A stretch of DNA of 64,000 nucleotides from Rhizobium herbae (GCF_017873135.1 NZ_JAGGJV010000001.1:744001-808000), one strand, 5' to 3'. Positions 17,734-26,973 are shown, counted from the stretch's first letter. Numbers and translations are program-made. Notes: generated from the letters alone by a model not told the origin.

Positions 17734-17911
17734 GCACGGCGGAGGGATTTCAGGGAAGAGGTCGTGCGACACTTCGAAATTTACGAAAAATTTAGGTTAA
17801 TTTTATCTATCTGAACCTGCCTGTTTCGATCTGAAAAAAGAAAGCTAAGGTTGCACCCACACGTCCCTGGGCGTGTCCCAATCTTTCCTGAGACAGCCAC
17901 GGATCGTCACA

Positions 17912-19126
17912 ATGAACACTATCGTCAATTCAGATTCTGCTTATTTCCCATCAGCACCAAGTCTCGCGTCTCAAGCCACGGAGAAGGTACAATCAAGGGC
18001 GGTTGGCCCCGATGTTCTCCGATCATTGGCGATCCTGCTTGTTATGCTGGTGCACCTACCAGTCGAGGCGACACCATCCCTGTTGGTTGGCATTCGTACC
18101 TATGCGTGGCTAGGGGTCGATATTTTCTTTGTTTTGAGCGGGTTTCTGATCGGAACCCAACTCTTCAAGGAAGTTTCGCGAACCGGAAGCGTCGGGCTGA
18201 AGTCCTTCTATCTGCGTCGTGCCTTTCGAATTTTCCCGGCGTTTTTCGTTGTCCTCGGCCTCTACGCAATATTCCCCATTCTCCGCGACGCTCCGACGAT
18301 GCAACCGGTCTGGAGCTTTGCGACCTTCACTGTGAATTTCGACTTCGATCCTCGCGTAGGACGAGCCTTTACGCAGGCATGGTCGCTTTGTGTCGAGGAG
18401 CATTTCTATCTGGTCTTGCCGCTTCTCGTATTGCTGTTGCATCGTCGAATTAGCACGGGTTGGATGCTTCTAATCGCTGCGGCGATGGTGGTTGCGGGAA
18501 TGATCCTTCGATACGCGATTTGGGAAAGCCAGGTCGGCGTTCTTGTTGATGCCGACAAGCTGAGAGATGCCTTCGCCGTATATCTCAGGGATGTATATTA
18601 TCCGACATACACCCGCTTGGATGGCCTGATGTTCGGTGTAATCCTCGCTGCGGCGAGATTTTTCAAACCGGAACTTTGCAAGCGTTACGCGCCTCCGCGC
18701 GTCGCCCTGCCGGTTGGTGTTGCCCTCGTCGCAGCCGCTCTTGTGCTGTTCTCGATCCGAGGACCACTTGCAGGAACAAACCTCTTTCTCGTCTTCCAGG
18801 CACAGCTTGGTGCAGTTGCCGGATTCCCGCTGATTTCAATCGGCATCACTCTTATTCTTGGCGCTATGCTCGACTTGGAGCATGTTTTGAAACGGTTGCC
18901 GGTTCCAGGTGCCGTGATTGTCGCCACCTTGTCATACAGCCTGTATCTGACCCACAAATCGGTCTTCCATGTTGACAGACTTATCTTCGGGGAAGAGAAC
19001 CTTCAGGGTGGTTTTGGCTTCGTGATTTATCTGGCGACCAGCTTTGCGGCTGCAACCGTGCTCTGGTTTTGCGTAGAGAGGACCTTCCTCCTCATTCGAG
19101 ATCGCGTTCTCTCTCCGAGCAAATGA
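17912..19126 (+). CDS. Acyltransferase-3 family membrane protein
   Basis: 404 residues from the ATG at 17912 (a GTG at 17873 would add 13). About ten membrane helices are present. The AT3 hallmarks are 'GPDVLRSLAILLVMLVH' with the first histidine, 'LGVDIFFVLSGFLIG', 'FYLRRAFRIFPAFF' and 'AWSLCVEEHFYLVLPLLV'. Members acetylate or acylate surface sugars, lipids or peptidoglycan from cytosolic donors. It is an unusual neighbour inside a copper island; a surface modification that limits metal access is speculation. Confidence 0.88.
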   Translation: MNTIVNSDSAYFPSAPSLASQATEKVQSRAVGPDVLRSLAILLVMLVHLPVEATPSLLVGIRTYAWLGVDIFFVLSGFLIGTQLFKEVSRTGSVGLKSFYLRRAFRIFPAFFVVLGLYAIFPILRDAPTMQPVWSFATFTVNFDFDPRVGRAFTQAWSLCVEEHFYLVLPLLVLLLHRRISTGWMLLIAAAMVVAGMILRYAIWESQVGVLVDADKLRDAFAVYLRDVYYPTYTRLDGLMFGVILAAARFFKPELCKRYAPPRVALPVGVALVAAALVLFSIRGPLAGTNLFLVFQAQLGAVAGFPLISIGITLILGAMLDLEHVLKRLPVPGAVIVATLSYSLYLTHKSVFHVDRLIFGEENLQGGFGFVIYLATSFAAATVLWFCVERTFLLIRDRVLSPSK

Positions 19127-19212
19127 CCTAAACCGGCCAGCTTCGACCATATCTCGAAGCTGGCAGTAACATTCGCGATAAAATAGGCGCTAACGGCGAT
19201 TGCAAGTTCCCG

Positions 19213-19785
19213 CTACTTGGGTTCGATCCGGAACTTGGCATGGCACGACGTGCACGTTTGAAGCATCAGATGAAAGGCATGTTCGGCGGGCATTGATTCC
19301 GCTTCTCGTGCGGCGTCAATCTTCCGTGCCAGGGGTCCGCCCATCATGGCCTCGCCCCCCTGCATTCGCGTTTCGGGGCCGAGCGTATCGGGATTTCGGT
19401 CAGCTGCGACGGACAGGGCCGACGCGTAAATGCCAAGATCGTTTGCCAACTTGTCGAACTGTTGACGGTCGGTTTCAATGCTTGCGCTGGCTTTCGAGCC
19501 AGCCGTGGAGCCGGAACCGTCGAACAACGCCGACAAGGTAGCTCCCGAGTGAGCCCGAATGGTCTCGGCGGCCGCTTTGAACGCTTTTGCGTCGTAGGGC
19601 GACGTGTTCTTGAACATGGCGTTGATGGACTTGGCAGCGTTTGCCATCGCCTTCATGCCGTCTTGTCTTTGGATAGAGTTGCTTGGCAGGGCGGTTTGGG
19701 CGGTTGCTACGGAGATCGCTGTGGCGAAAACGGCTATTGGAAGAACAAGAACTGCTAGTTTCCTCACGCTTGCATTCATCCCCAT
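19213..19785 (-). CDS. Cytochrome c' (class II c-type cytochrome)
   Basis: 190 residues starting at 19785 behind GGAG. The signal peptide ends near 'SVATAQTAL'. The mature four-helix protein ends with the single haem motif 'CTSCH' close to the C-terminus, the defining position for c'-type cytochromes, and has 'RQDGMKAMANAAKSI' near the N-terminus as in the family. It is a periplasmic haem protein that binds NO or handles electron transfer. An Fnr/FixK-type box lies about 94 bp upstream, fitting regulation by low oxygen or NO. Confidence 0.88.
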   Translation of the reverse strand: MGMNASVRKLAVLVLPIAVFATAISVATAQTALPSNSIQRQDGMKAMANAAKSINAMFKNTSPYDAKAFKAAAETIRAHSGATLSALFDGSGSTAGSKASASIETDRQQFDKLANDLGIYASALSVAADRNPDTLGPETRMQGGEAMMGGPLARKIDAAREAESMPAEHAFHLMLQTCTSCHAKFRIEPK

Positions 19786-19878
19786 GCTACACTCCATTTC
19801 CCCGGGGACTATTCCTCCCAGTTTTGACCATGCCATTGGACGGAGGCTCAACCTTCGGGGCTGGAAACGTTCTCGCGT

Positions 19879-19892
19879 TTGATCCAGGTCAA
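19879..19892. promoter_or_regulatory. Fnr/FixK/NnrR-type binding site
   Basis: TTGATCCAGGTCAA matches TTGAT-N4-[GA]TCAA with a full dyad. It lies between the divergent cytochrome c' gene and the small secreted protein at 19954. A Crp/Fnr-family gene is present at 5060. Confidence 0.6.
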
Positions 19893-19953
19893 CGCAACTC
19901 TTGCATCGGCACGGCACTGTGCTTGAATACAATAACAAGGTTCGAGCGAAAAC

Positions 19954-20316
19954 ATGTTCGCCGTAAGCCAAACCATTCGAAGATACGCGAAAGAATTGCT
20001 GACCCTTTTGGTCGCAATTATGTTCCTCGTCGCGCCGATGGCCGAGGCTGCTCCCGTTATTTGCGATAACAGCTCACCTCAAGTTGCACATATCGAAACG
20101 TCCATGGGTGACGTAGCTGGACAAGGTGATCTCCACCCTGCCGAGCAGAAGTCTTGCTGCAAAAGCGTATGCAGCCTCTGCAACGTCATTCTTCCGGCTT
20201 CGAACCCTGTTGTTTTTCACCTGGATTTTGGCGCGCAGCGACACCTTGATCCTCAGCAGTCCATGACCGGCCTCAGCTCCTCACCTGCTCTCGGCCCTCC
20301 CCGATCCCTTCTCTGA
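19954..20316 (+). CDS. Small secreted CCKxxC protein
   Basis: 120 residues with a signal peptide to about 'MAEAAPV' (residue 33). The mature region has 'KSCCKSVCSLCNVILP' (CC 68-69, C73, C76) and a histidine-bearing spacer. 'CCKSVC' closely resembles 'CCKDFC' in the protein at 26593, so the two are probably homologous. It is followed by the second copper ATPase. Periplasmic copper binding is inference; no named family was recognised. Confidence 0.6.
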   Translation: MFAVSQTIRRYAKELLTLLVAIMFLVAPMAEAAPVICDNSSPQVAHIETSMGDVAGQGDLHPAEQKSCCKSVCSLCNVILPASNPVVFHLDFGAQRHLDPQQSMTGLSSSPALGPPRSLL

Positions 20317-20484
20317 ACACCTCCGCTTAACGGCGGGATGATCCTTCGGTTGCCTGCGATACCCGCACGGCGACCATGTCGGTAACAACTGCCGACACCG
20401 CCGTACTGCGTCTCCTTGCGAAGTTTCGGACTAGCCAAGGGGGACGTCCCGGACAAGAGACGAACCAACACGGAGTTAAATCCA

Positions 20485-22698
20485 ATGGATGATCAAAAGG
20501 GCCATAAAGGTCCCCACCACCATCATCACGGGCACGATGCTCAGGCCACGCTGGCAGCCGAAAAAAGTCCGGTCACCGATCAGACGGAGGGCGTGATTTA
20601 CACTTGCCCTATGCATCCGCAGGTAAGGCAAATAGGACCCGGGAACTGCCCCATTTGCGGGATGACACTGGAACCGGAAGTGGTCACAGCCGAAACGGGG
20701 CCCAGCGCCGAATATCTCGACATGAGACGCCGTTTCTGGGTGGGGCTCGTTCTGTCCGTGCCTGTGCTCATGCTGGAGATGGGTGGCCACCTCACCAATC
20801 TTCACATGGTGCTTGGTGCCCAGACCTCGAATTGGATTCAGCTCGTTCTTGCTACACCTGTTGTCCTATGGGCAGGCTTTCCATTCTTCGAGCGAGCATG
20901 GAATTCGCTCGTCACTATGCGCCTGAACATGTTCACCTTGATAGCCATGGGGACCGGAGTCGCGTGGATTTACAGCGTCGTTGCAACCCTTACACCTGGT
21001 CTGTTTCCCGCCACGTTCCGCTCCGCAGATGGTTCCGTAGCCATTTATTTCGAAGCTGCAGCCGTCATCACGGTACTGGTACTGCTTGGACAGGTGCTGG
21101 AGTTACAAGCCCGTGAACAGACCGGTGGTGCCATCCGCGCACTTCTTGACCTTGCCCCGAAGACTGCACGCCGCGTCCGCGATGGTGTGGACGAGGACAT
21201 CGACCTGGAAATGGTTGTCGTCGGGGATCGGCTTCGGGTCCGGCCCGGTGAAAAGGTCCCCGTCGATGGCAGCCTTATCGAAGGTCGCAGTTCGGTTGAT
21301 GAATCGATGATCACCGGTGAATCGATGCCCGTCACCAAAGAGGTCGGTGCAAAGCTGATAGGCGGCACGATGAACCAAACTGGTGGCTTCGTCATGGAAG
21401 CTGGAAAAGTCGGCCGGGATACCATGCTGTCGCAGATCGTTCGCATGGTTGCGGACGCCCAGCGCTCGCGAGCGCCCATCCAGCGCCTGGCCGACGAAGT
21501 TTCCGGTTGGTTCGTTCCCCTGGTGATCGGGATTGCCGTCGTCGCATTCGCAGCATGGATGATATGGGGTCCAGAACCGCGCTTTGCTCACGGTCTAGTC
21601 GCTGCGGTCGCGGTACTTATCATCGCATGCCCCTGCGCGCTGGGACTTGCGACCCCAATGTCGATCATGGTTGGCGTGGGCCGGGGTGCAGGTCTTGGTG
21701 TCCTGATCAAGAATGCCGAAGCCTTGGAGCGCTTCGAGAAAATCGACACGTTGGTGGTCGACAAGACCGGAACCCTGACCGAGGGAAAACCCAAGGTAAC
21801 GTCGATGGCCGCGATAAATGGGTTCACCGAACCCGAACTGCTGCGCCTGGCGGCAACACTGGAACGGGCGAGCGAGCATCCACTGGCAACTGCCATTGTC
21901 AACGCGGCGACAGAACGGCAGCTGGTTCTCGGGGTCGCGGAAGATTTCGACAGTCCGGTCGGCAAAGGGGTCACGGGCAGTGTCGATGGACGAAAGCTCA
22001 TCATAGGCAGCCACCGCATCATGGAGGAAGCTCATATCGATGTCTCGGCTCTCACCAGCCAGGCGGAAGCGATGAGGGGTGAAGGCGCAACGGTAATCTT
22101 CGTCGCGATAGACGGCCGTGTTGGAGGCCTTTTGGCGATCTCCGACCCGATCAAAACGACGACGCCAGATGCAGTTCAAGCTTTGCTGAAGGCAGGGGTC
22201 CGGGTTGTCATGCTGACAGGCGACAACAAGACGACGGCCGACGCAGTTGCGCGAAAACTCGGGATCACCGAGGTCGAGGCTGAAATCCTGCCGGAAGACA
22301 AGAGCAAGATCGTCAAGCGTCTGCGGGAAGAAGGCCGGATCGTCGCCATGGCTGGAGATGGAGTGAACGACGCCCCTGCCCTGGCTGCCGCAGATGTCGG
22401 AATTGCGATGGGAACCGGCACGGATGTCGCGATTGAAAGCGCGGGCGTCACACTGCTCAAAGGCGATCTGCAAGGGATTGTCCGGGCTCGCCAGCTGAGT
22501 CATGCGACAATGAGCAATATCCGACAGAACCTGTTCTTCGCCTTCATCTACAACGCGGCTGGCGTCCCAATTGCCGCCGGATTGCTCTACCCCTCGTTCG
22601 GGCTTTTGCTATCCCCGATCATAGCGGCCGCCGCCATGGCGCTCTCGTCAGTTAGCGTGATTGGCAATGCCCTGAGATTGAGGAGCGTACGGATATGA
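20485..22698 (+). CDS. Second copper P1B-type ATPase, with His-rich N-terminus and HMBD domain
   Basis: 737 residues from the ATG at 20485 (an earlier in-frame ATG at 20416 has no site). Instead of HMA domains, the N-terminus has five consecutive histidines (11-15) and a heavy-metal-binding domain, '[20 protein letters not shown]' (Cys41, 55, 58). Then come the membrane core with CPC at 382-384 ('[13 protein letters not shown]'), Asp426 in 'DKTGTLTEG' and '[10 protein letters not shown]'. This architecture is typical of the CopB/CopA2-like group with a different metal-loading step, so it is not redundant with 13988. It heads a coupled series with DUF2933 and SRPBCC genes. Confidence 0.95.
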   Translation: MDDQKGHKGPHHHHHGHDAQATLAAEKSPVTDQTEGVIYTCPMHPQVRQIGPGNCPICGMTLEPEVVTAETGPSAEYLDMRRRFWVGLVLSVPVLMLEMGGHLTNLHMVLGAQTSNWIQLVLATPVVLWAGFPFFERAWNSLVTMRLNMFTLIAMGTGVAWIYSVVATLTPGLFPATFRSADGSVAIYFEAAAVITVLVLLGQVLELQAREQTGGAIRALLDLAPKTARRVRDGVDEDIDLEMVVVGDRLRVRPGEKVPVDGSLIEGRSSVDESMITGESMPVTKEVGAKLIGGTMNQTGGFVMEAGKVGRDTMLSQIVRMVADAQRSRAPIQRLADEVSGWFVPLVIGIAVVAFAAWMIWGPEPRFAHGLVAAVAVLIIACPCALGLATPMSIMVGVGRGAGLGVLIKNAEALERFEKIDTLVVDKTGTLTEGKPKVTSMAAINGFTEPELLRLAATLERASEHPLATAIVNAATERQLVLGVAEDFDSPVGKGVTGSVDGRKLIIGSHRIMEEAHIDVSALTSQAEAMRGEGATVIFVAIDGRVGGLLAISDPIKTTTPDAVQALLKAGVRVVMLTGDNKTTADAVARKLGITEVEAEILPEDKSKIVKRLREEGRIVAMAGDGVNDAPALAAADVGIAMGTGTDVAIESAGVTLLKGDLQGIVRARQLSHATMSNIRQNLFFAFIYNAAGVPIAAGLLYPSFGLLLSPIIAAAAMALSSVSVIGNALRLRSVRI

Positions 22699-22907
22699 AC
22701 TGGGATCGCAAATGGACGCTGATTGCTGCGTCACTGGGCGTCATTCTCGCCTTCTTCCTGCTGCGTGAGCACTGGGCGCATGCATTGGGTCTCGCCCCCT
22801 ACATTCTACTGTTGGCCTGCCCTCTCCTGCATTTATTCCATGGCCACGGTGGTCATGGTCATGGTGGTCACAGCAAGGACCGCGTGGGTAAGGATGAAAC
22901 ACGTTGA
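22695..22907 (+). CDS. DUF2933 small His-rich membrane protein
   Basis: 70 residues: one or two hydrophobic segments (about 8-24 and 32-46) then a histidine and glycine tail, '[16 protein letters not shown]'. This matches DUF2933, small proteins found beside copper ATPases. Start and stop overlap neighbours by ATGA and TTGA, so it is translated with the ATPase. The tail probably binds copper. Confidence 0.82.
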   Translation: MNWDRKWTLIAASLGVILAFFLLREHWAHALGLAPYILLLACPLLHLFHGHGGHGHGGHSKDRVGKDETR

Positions 22908-23407
22908 TCTACACACGCTCGGCGCAGGCAGATGTCGAGGTGACGACGTCGGCAGAACGGCTATTTGACTACATGGACGACCAGGCAAACCCCGGCACGC
23001 ACATGCAGAGATCGTCGGCCATGATGTTGTGGGGTAGCATGGCATATGAGTTCGACGACGCTCGCGGCCGAAGCATCGGTTCCGTGATCAAGATGACCGG
23101 AAAAGTAGCGGGTTTGAAATTGTATGTGGAGGAAGTCGTCATTCAGCGGCAACCACCGTTTCTAAAAGCATGGGAAACGGTAGGAGTGCCGCGCCTTCTC
23201 GTGATCGGAAGTTACCGGATGCGCTTCCAAATAGAGGATAGCGGGCGTCTCTGCCGTCTCCACGTTTTTATCGATTACAACTACCCAAGTTCCGTGGTTG
23301 GCCGGATCGCTGGGACCTTGCTAGGTGCAATCTACGCAAGATGGTGCGTTAACCGGATGGCGGCGGCTGCCATGGCGGCATTTTCGGCGAAACTCGGTCC
23401 GGACTGA
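22904..23407 (+). CDS. SRPBCC-superfamily protein
   Basis: 167 residues starting at a TTG that overlaps the DUF2933 stop (TTGA). The helix-grip fold is suggested by the pattern 'ADVEVTTSAERLFDYMDDQANPG' at the N-terminus, the central beta segments and the long C-terminal amphipathic helix. This family binds hydrophobic ligands; the ligand is unknown. It is last in the ATPase operon. The TTG start rests only on the overlap and frame. Confidence 0.72.
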   Translation: MIYTRSAQADVEVTTSAERLFDYMDDQANPGTHMQRSSAMMLWGSMAYEFDDARGRSIGSVIKMTGKVAGLKLYVEEVVIQRQPPFLKAWETVGVPRLLVIGSYRMRFQIEDSGRLCRLHVFIDYNYPSSVVGRIAGTLLGAIYARWCVNRMAAAAMAAFSAKLGPD

Positions 23408-23615
23408 CGCAGCGGCAGCCGCGTTGGCGATGGGCGTGTTAACGATAGCCGCCTGCTTTGAGGACAAGACGCTGGTTTTCTGCCTACGTCTCACCGATCC
23501 GAACTTGCAGGTGGTGCCAAAAGTGGACATTCCTGCATATAGATCGCCCACATTGCGGCAACGACGTCTCCGGCTTCCCTCTTAGAGCCGCCGTTGCGGC
23601 ACTTCGCGCGTCGCC

Positions 23616-24038
23616 TCATGAGGTCATCAAATCGATGACCCGCATGATCGCGACCGCACTGCTCGTATTCTGGGTGCCTTCCGTCGTATCGGTTTTAGCG
23701 CAGGTCCAAACATCACCCTTCTTGACGGTAAACTTTTTCTCGTTCTGAACTACCGAAAGTTCTCCCTCAGTCATGTGGCAGAGCATGTCGTTCATCATCA
23801 CATTGTCCGGTGTCTTCGAACCGGGTTGGATAACAACATCCCGCAACTTGACCATTTTATAGGCCGGTATGACCGAAGCCCGCTCACCAAGCGCAACAAC
23901 TCTGACACCGGGACCTAGCTCCTCACCCTCATCCGGGCCGTAAGTCTGGGCGGCTGCTGGCGTCGCCCAGGCGATCAGTGGCGTTGCGGCCGTTGAAAGA
24001 CCGAGTGCGAGCGCGGTTCTACGATTGACGGCTTCCAT
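23616..24038 (-). CDS. Secreted cupin-fold protein
   Basis: The start at 24038 follows GGGAGGAAAC and gives 140 residues. The N-terminus 'NRRTALALGLSTAATPLIAWATPAAAQ' looks like a twin-arginine or Sec signal peptide. The mature part has a single cupin-like beta barrel ('RDVVIQPGSKTPDN', 'CHMTEGELSVVQNEKKFTVKKGDVWTC'), with the metal-site histidine largely missing and a pair of cysteines. The role is unknown; periplasmic location near copper genes suggests metal stress. The adjacent 23408-23615 holds nothing I can assign. Confidence 0.7.
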   Translation of the reverse strand: MEAVNRRTALALGLSTAATPLIAWATPAAAQTYGPDEGEELGPGVRVVALGERASVIPAYKMVKLRDVVIQPGSKTPDNVMMNDMLCHMTEGELSVVQNEKKFTVKKGDVWTCAKTDTTEGTQNTSSAVAIMRVIDLMTS

Positions 24039-24710
24039 TGTTTCCTCCCTAGCCAATTTGTTAGGCTGCATCTTACGGATTACTAAATCAACCTGGGCGC
24101 GATCATAATGGTTGTCAAATCAACTTTTTGGAAATGGCTTGCCCGTCCTATGGAGGCGTACGGCAAAGTTCCGCCCAATTCGATCATGCCGCGACCGCTA
24201 ATGAGCGGCCGCAATGGGGCATCGGTGAGCGTTCGGCCGGAACCGATGGACTTCCGCTCGCATTCCGGCCGTCCTGACGTTCGGCGGAGATTGTGGCATT
24301 CGCCGCGTCGGAAACATCGCTCATCCCGCTTCAATACTGAAGCGGGGGAGATGCGTCATCCTCCAATGGTAGATGTTGTTAACACCTTTGCGAACGGGAT
24401 AAGCCATTTATTTTGTTCTATTTCGCCGCCCATGCTGCCGGAGGACGTGCGTTATATGCAGTTGACCGACGCCGACCTGTCAGCTCTCGGGCAGCGCTTG
24501 AGATTGGGTAAGTCTTTACGGTGGCGCAGCTTCGATTGGGACGATGACAGCCGTCTTTTCGCGTTCAACTCCGACTTCAGGTGAGCACTACTTGGTCTCT
24601 TCGCCCTTTGGGCCGCGACTTTGATCGCCTGGTTGGAAGGGGCAAAGGCTAACAACGCCTGATGACACCGGGTATTGGTAGCACTCTCATCCGTGCTCTC
24701 CACCAACTTT
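24039..24710. other. Intergenic region with only weak coding signal
   Basis: 672 bp between the cupin gene and the Csp gene. A plus-strand frame from 24108 to 24584 exists, and its end ('MLPEDVRYMQLTDADLSALG' onward) reads like protein. Directly after the stop the same frame continues into a hydrophobic segment, 'ALLGLFALWAATLIAWLEG'. This could be a decayed gene or chance. I do not call a gene. Confidence 0.3.
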
Positions 24711-25043
24711 TCAAGCCGCCATTTTTGTGCAGCTCTCCGCACAGCGACGGCAAGCCCCTACACACGACTCCATGTCCCCGACACGCTCGCAATCCTCGGC
24801 GCACTGAGCGCAGATTTCCGCGCACTGTCCGCAGACATGCTTGTGATGCTCTGAACCAATGAGCATGAAGTGAGCCGAAGTTCGGCAGATTTCCGCGCAG
24901 GCCATCATGAGCTTGAAATGTTGCGGTTCGGTGTGCTTGCCGCCCATTTCCAGGCAGTGCCCCATGGCCATCAATAAGCACTCGCGATAGCAGGCGAGAC
25001 AATTGTCGACGCAGGCTTTCATTTCATCTGAAAGGTGATGCAT
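24711..25043 (-). CDS. csp: Four-helix-bundle copper storage protein (Csp, DUF326)
   Basis: 110 residues with about 16 cysteines spaced C-x3-C and C-x2-C along helices ('DEMKACVDNCLACYRECLLMAMGHC', split across the helix, 'CAEICRTS', 'CGQCAEICAQCAEDCE', 'CVGACRRCAESC'). This is the Csp family, which stores many Cu(I) ions in a cysteine-lined core. No signal peptide, so it is the cytosolic Csp3-like type. It is last in a minus-strand operon, 15 bp after DUF305. Confidence 0.92.
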   Translation of the reverse strand: MHHLSDEMKACVDNCLACYRECLLMAMGHCLEMGGKHTEPQHFKLMMACAEICRTSAHFMLIGSEHHKHVCGQCAEICAQCAEDCERVGDMESCVGACRRCAESCTKMAA

Positions 25044-25058
25044 GCTCCTGCACCCTTC

Positions 25059-25499
25059 CTACTTCGCTTCCTTGTCGAGCCACTCATTCATCTCGGCTAT
25101 TTCTTTGGTCTGCGCGTCGATGATCTTTTGGGCAGTCTTTTTGGCCCATTCGTTGTCACCATATTTCAGCTCGACCTCGGACATGCTGATCGCGCCCATG
25201 TGATGGGCGATCATCCCGCAAACGAAGGCGACGTCGGCGTCCTTTTTCATCATGCCCTGCATCATGTTCATGTGCAGCGACTTCATGCCTTCCATTGATG
25301 CCTTCTGATAGTCGGTCATCATGTCGCCCATGCCCATGTCACCGGACATACCGTCCGACATCATACCCATTTTCGACATGTCCATTTCGGATTTACATTT
25401 TTCTGGGTAGGCCATCTCCGCGTGAGAGGCGGTTGGCATAACTGCAAACGTTGAAAGTGCGGCTGCTGCAGCGAACGAGTATCTTGTGAGAGTTCTCAT
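25059..25499 (-). CDS. DUF305 secreted metal-associated protein
   Basis: 146 residues from the ATG at 25499 behind AGGAG. The signal peptide ends near 'PTASHA'. The mature protein is Met-rich ('MSKMGMMSDGMSGDMGMGDMM') and has the DUF305 core 'VAFVCGMIAHHMGAISMSEVEL' with its HH pair, plus the C-terminal helix 'AQKIIDAQTKEIAEMNEWL'. Periplasmic copper binding is likely from the methionines; the family is often beside copper genes. It is in an operon between 25542 and Csp. Confidence 0.9.
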   Translation of the reverse strand: MRTLTRYSFAAAAALSTFAVMPTASHAEMAYPEKCKSEMDMSKMGMMSDGMSGDMGMGDMMTDYQKASMEGMKSLHMNMMQGMMKKDADVAFVCGMIAHHMGAISMSEVELKYGDNEWAKKTAQKIIDAQTKEIAEMNEWLDKEAK

Positions 25500-25541
25500 C
25501 TCTATTCTCCTGGTTGGATTCAAATATTTGGATTCAGCAAA

Positions 25542-25865
25542 TCAGCTAAGGAGCTTTGGAGGGGGATAAACCGCACGTACCAACAGGAACGGACTGGGCT
25601 CGTTCAGGATCGGAGTAGTCGGCAGGGGGCTGAATAAAGGCTCCGCTGCACAGGGCGACTCGGATGGAATCGAACAGCAGTGCAGGTTGGAGCAGCAATC
25701 AACATCACGAATGGACATAGGGGATTGATGCCCGGGTTCCGAGGCTGATGGACAGTCGTGACGTGGATTGAATTGGGCAGCCGCGAACGCCCCGTGGACG
25801 TTCAAAACCACGACACACACGAACACTATCTGGACGAATCGGTAAAATGTTCTCAGCATGGTCAT
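25542..25865 (-). CDS. Small secreted paired-cysteine protein
   Basis: 107 residues from the ATG at 25865, with one hydrophobic signal segment (about 9-28) and then 'RDVDCCSNLHCCSIPSE', two CC pairs, and 'CPSASE' before. It is transcribed with DUF305 and Csp. It fits the paired-cysteine pattern of 3460, 19954 and 26593, although similarity outside the cysteines is weak. Not a family I can name. Confidence 0.5.
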   Translation of the reverse strand: MTMLRTFYRFVQIVFVCVVVLNVHGAFAAAQFNPRHDCPSASEPGHQSPMSIRDVDCCSNLHCCSIPSESPCAAEPLFSPLPTTPILNEPSPFLLVRAVYPPPKLLS

Positions 25866-25937
25866 TGGAGGCGAAATTCCTTCCGGCTGATAACGCACCC
25901 TCCAGAAAATTGTTCCCTTTTCGCTGGCTCTGAGACC

Positions 25938-26400
25938 TCAGAACCCCAAGGCTGAGGTTGCCCCGAGCGTCACCGCCGCGAGAACAAGATAGCGGCCGGT
26001 CTTTGCTACCGTGACGAGGATCAGGAAGGACCATAGGGGCTCACGCAACACTCCGGCGATCACCGTCAGCGCATCACCGAACAGGGGCATCCAAGTCAGG
26101 AGCAACGACCATCGGCCATACCTCGATACCAACCACTGGCTCTTTCTAGCGCAGTTTTCTTCACCGGAAACCACGCCCTGTCCTGAAAGCGATCAATGAA
26201 CCGGCCGAGAACCCAGTTGAACACTGCCCCAAGAATGTTCCCGACACTTGCGACGAGGATGAGGCCGGGCACGGAGAATTTGCCCGAAACGAGGAGCCCA
26301 ACGAGCACGGGCTCAGATTGGAAGGGCAATATGGTCGCTGCGCCGAAAGCGACCAGGAAAAGCCCGATATAGGCCGTTAAGCTACTCACCGAATGTAGTC
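25938..26400 (-). pseudogene. yqaA: YqaA/SNARE-associated (DedA-like) membrane protein, frameshifted
   Basis: From a GTG at 26400, the first frame reads 'SSLTAYIGLFLVAFGAATILPFQSEP' (split here) through 'NWVLGRFIDRFQDRAWF', the YqaA family opening. At about 26120-26150 the frame ends as 'GWYRGMADGRC'. The other frame continues the same protein: 'RYGRWSLLLTWMPLFGDALT' then 'AGVLREPLWSFLILVTVAKTG'. One base lost or gained joins the two perfectly. It could be a real pseudogene or a sequencing error. The downstream genes 25542, DUF305 and Csp follow in the same direction. Confidence 0.8.
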
Positions 26401-26442
26401 CGCATATCTCCCATAAATTCCGCACTCCCCCTTCATAACCTG

Positions 26443-26473
26443 TTGACCTTGCCATCGTTGGAAGCTCTACAAA
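26443..26473 (+). promoter_or_regulatory. CueR-type promoter of the oxidase-CusF operon
   Basis: -35 TTGACC (26443-26448), a 19-bp spacer containing TTGCCATCGTTGGAAG, and -10 TACAAA (26468-26473). It reads rightward toward the genes at 26593-30942, and lies about 120 bp from the first start codon. Confidence 0.75.
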
Positions 26474-26592
26474 GGCTTCTTCATGGTCCATCGGCGGAAT
26501 GGTCCCTTGTGCAGTGCCATATAATCGACGCGAATCATCGGCTAGATGAAGCTCGCAATTGACAACATCCGGGCTGATGCTAGTCCTCGGGC

Positions 26593-26973
26593 ATGGGTAT
26601 GTATCGAATCACATTGGCAAAAATGCTGGTTCTGCTTCGCTTGGTGATCATCGCATCACTGGCTGGATACTCATTGCCCGCTGCTTCGGCAGCAATGCAT
26701 GGGTCGATAGCGACATCCACGACCGTCCAATCTGACGACCACCACGACATGACAAACGGCGACCACGTCCATGGAGACGAGAGCGCCTCTCCGGATGACA
26801 TGCAGAAAATTGCGAAGACGGAGTGCTGCAAAGACTTCTGCGTGAGTTTTGCGATTATCGCGACCGCCGATGTGGACGGCGGCCCCGTCGTGATGGGTTC
26901 CATCCGCAAATTCATCGACGACAATCGTGTCGTCGGCGAACTCGTGCCGCTGCATCGCCCCCCTAATATCTGA
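26593..26973 (+). CDS. Small secreted CCKxxC protein
   Basis: 126 residues with a signal peptide to about 'PAASAAM' (residue 34). The region has a His/Asp cluster ('SDDHHDMTNGDHVHGDE') followed by 'KTECCKDFCVSF' (CC 78-79, C83). It resembles 19954 in the CCK-x-x-C motif. First gene behind the CueR-type promoter at 26443, so probably copper-induced. Its metal-binding role is inferred. Confidence 0.65.
   Translation: MGMYRITLAKMLVLLRLVIIASLAGYSLPAASAAMHGSIATSTTVQSDDHHDMTNGDHVHGDESASPDDMQKIAKTECCKDFCVSFAIIATADVDGGPVVMGSIRKFIDDNRVVGELVPLHRPPNI

Noticed and set aside
24108-24584. 158-codon plus-strand frame before the Csp gene
   Set aside because: The start half is Arg/Ser-rich noise and only the last part looks protein-like. 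No ribosome site. Left as uncertain intergenic sequence.
24554-24662. Selenocysteine read-through at the TGA 24582-24584
   Set aside because: The hydrophobic continuation in frame is suggestive but no SECIS-like hairpin or selenoprotein family was recognised.
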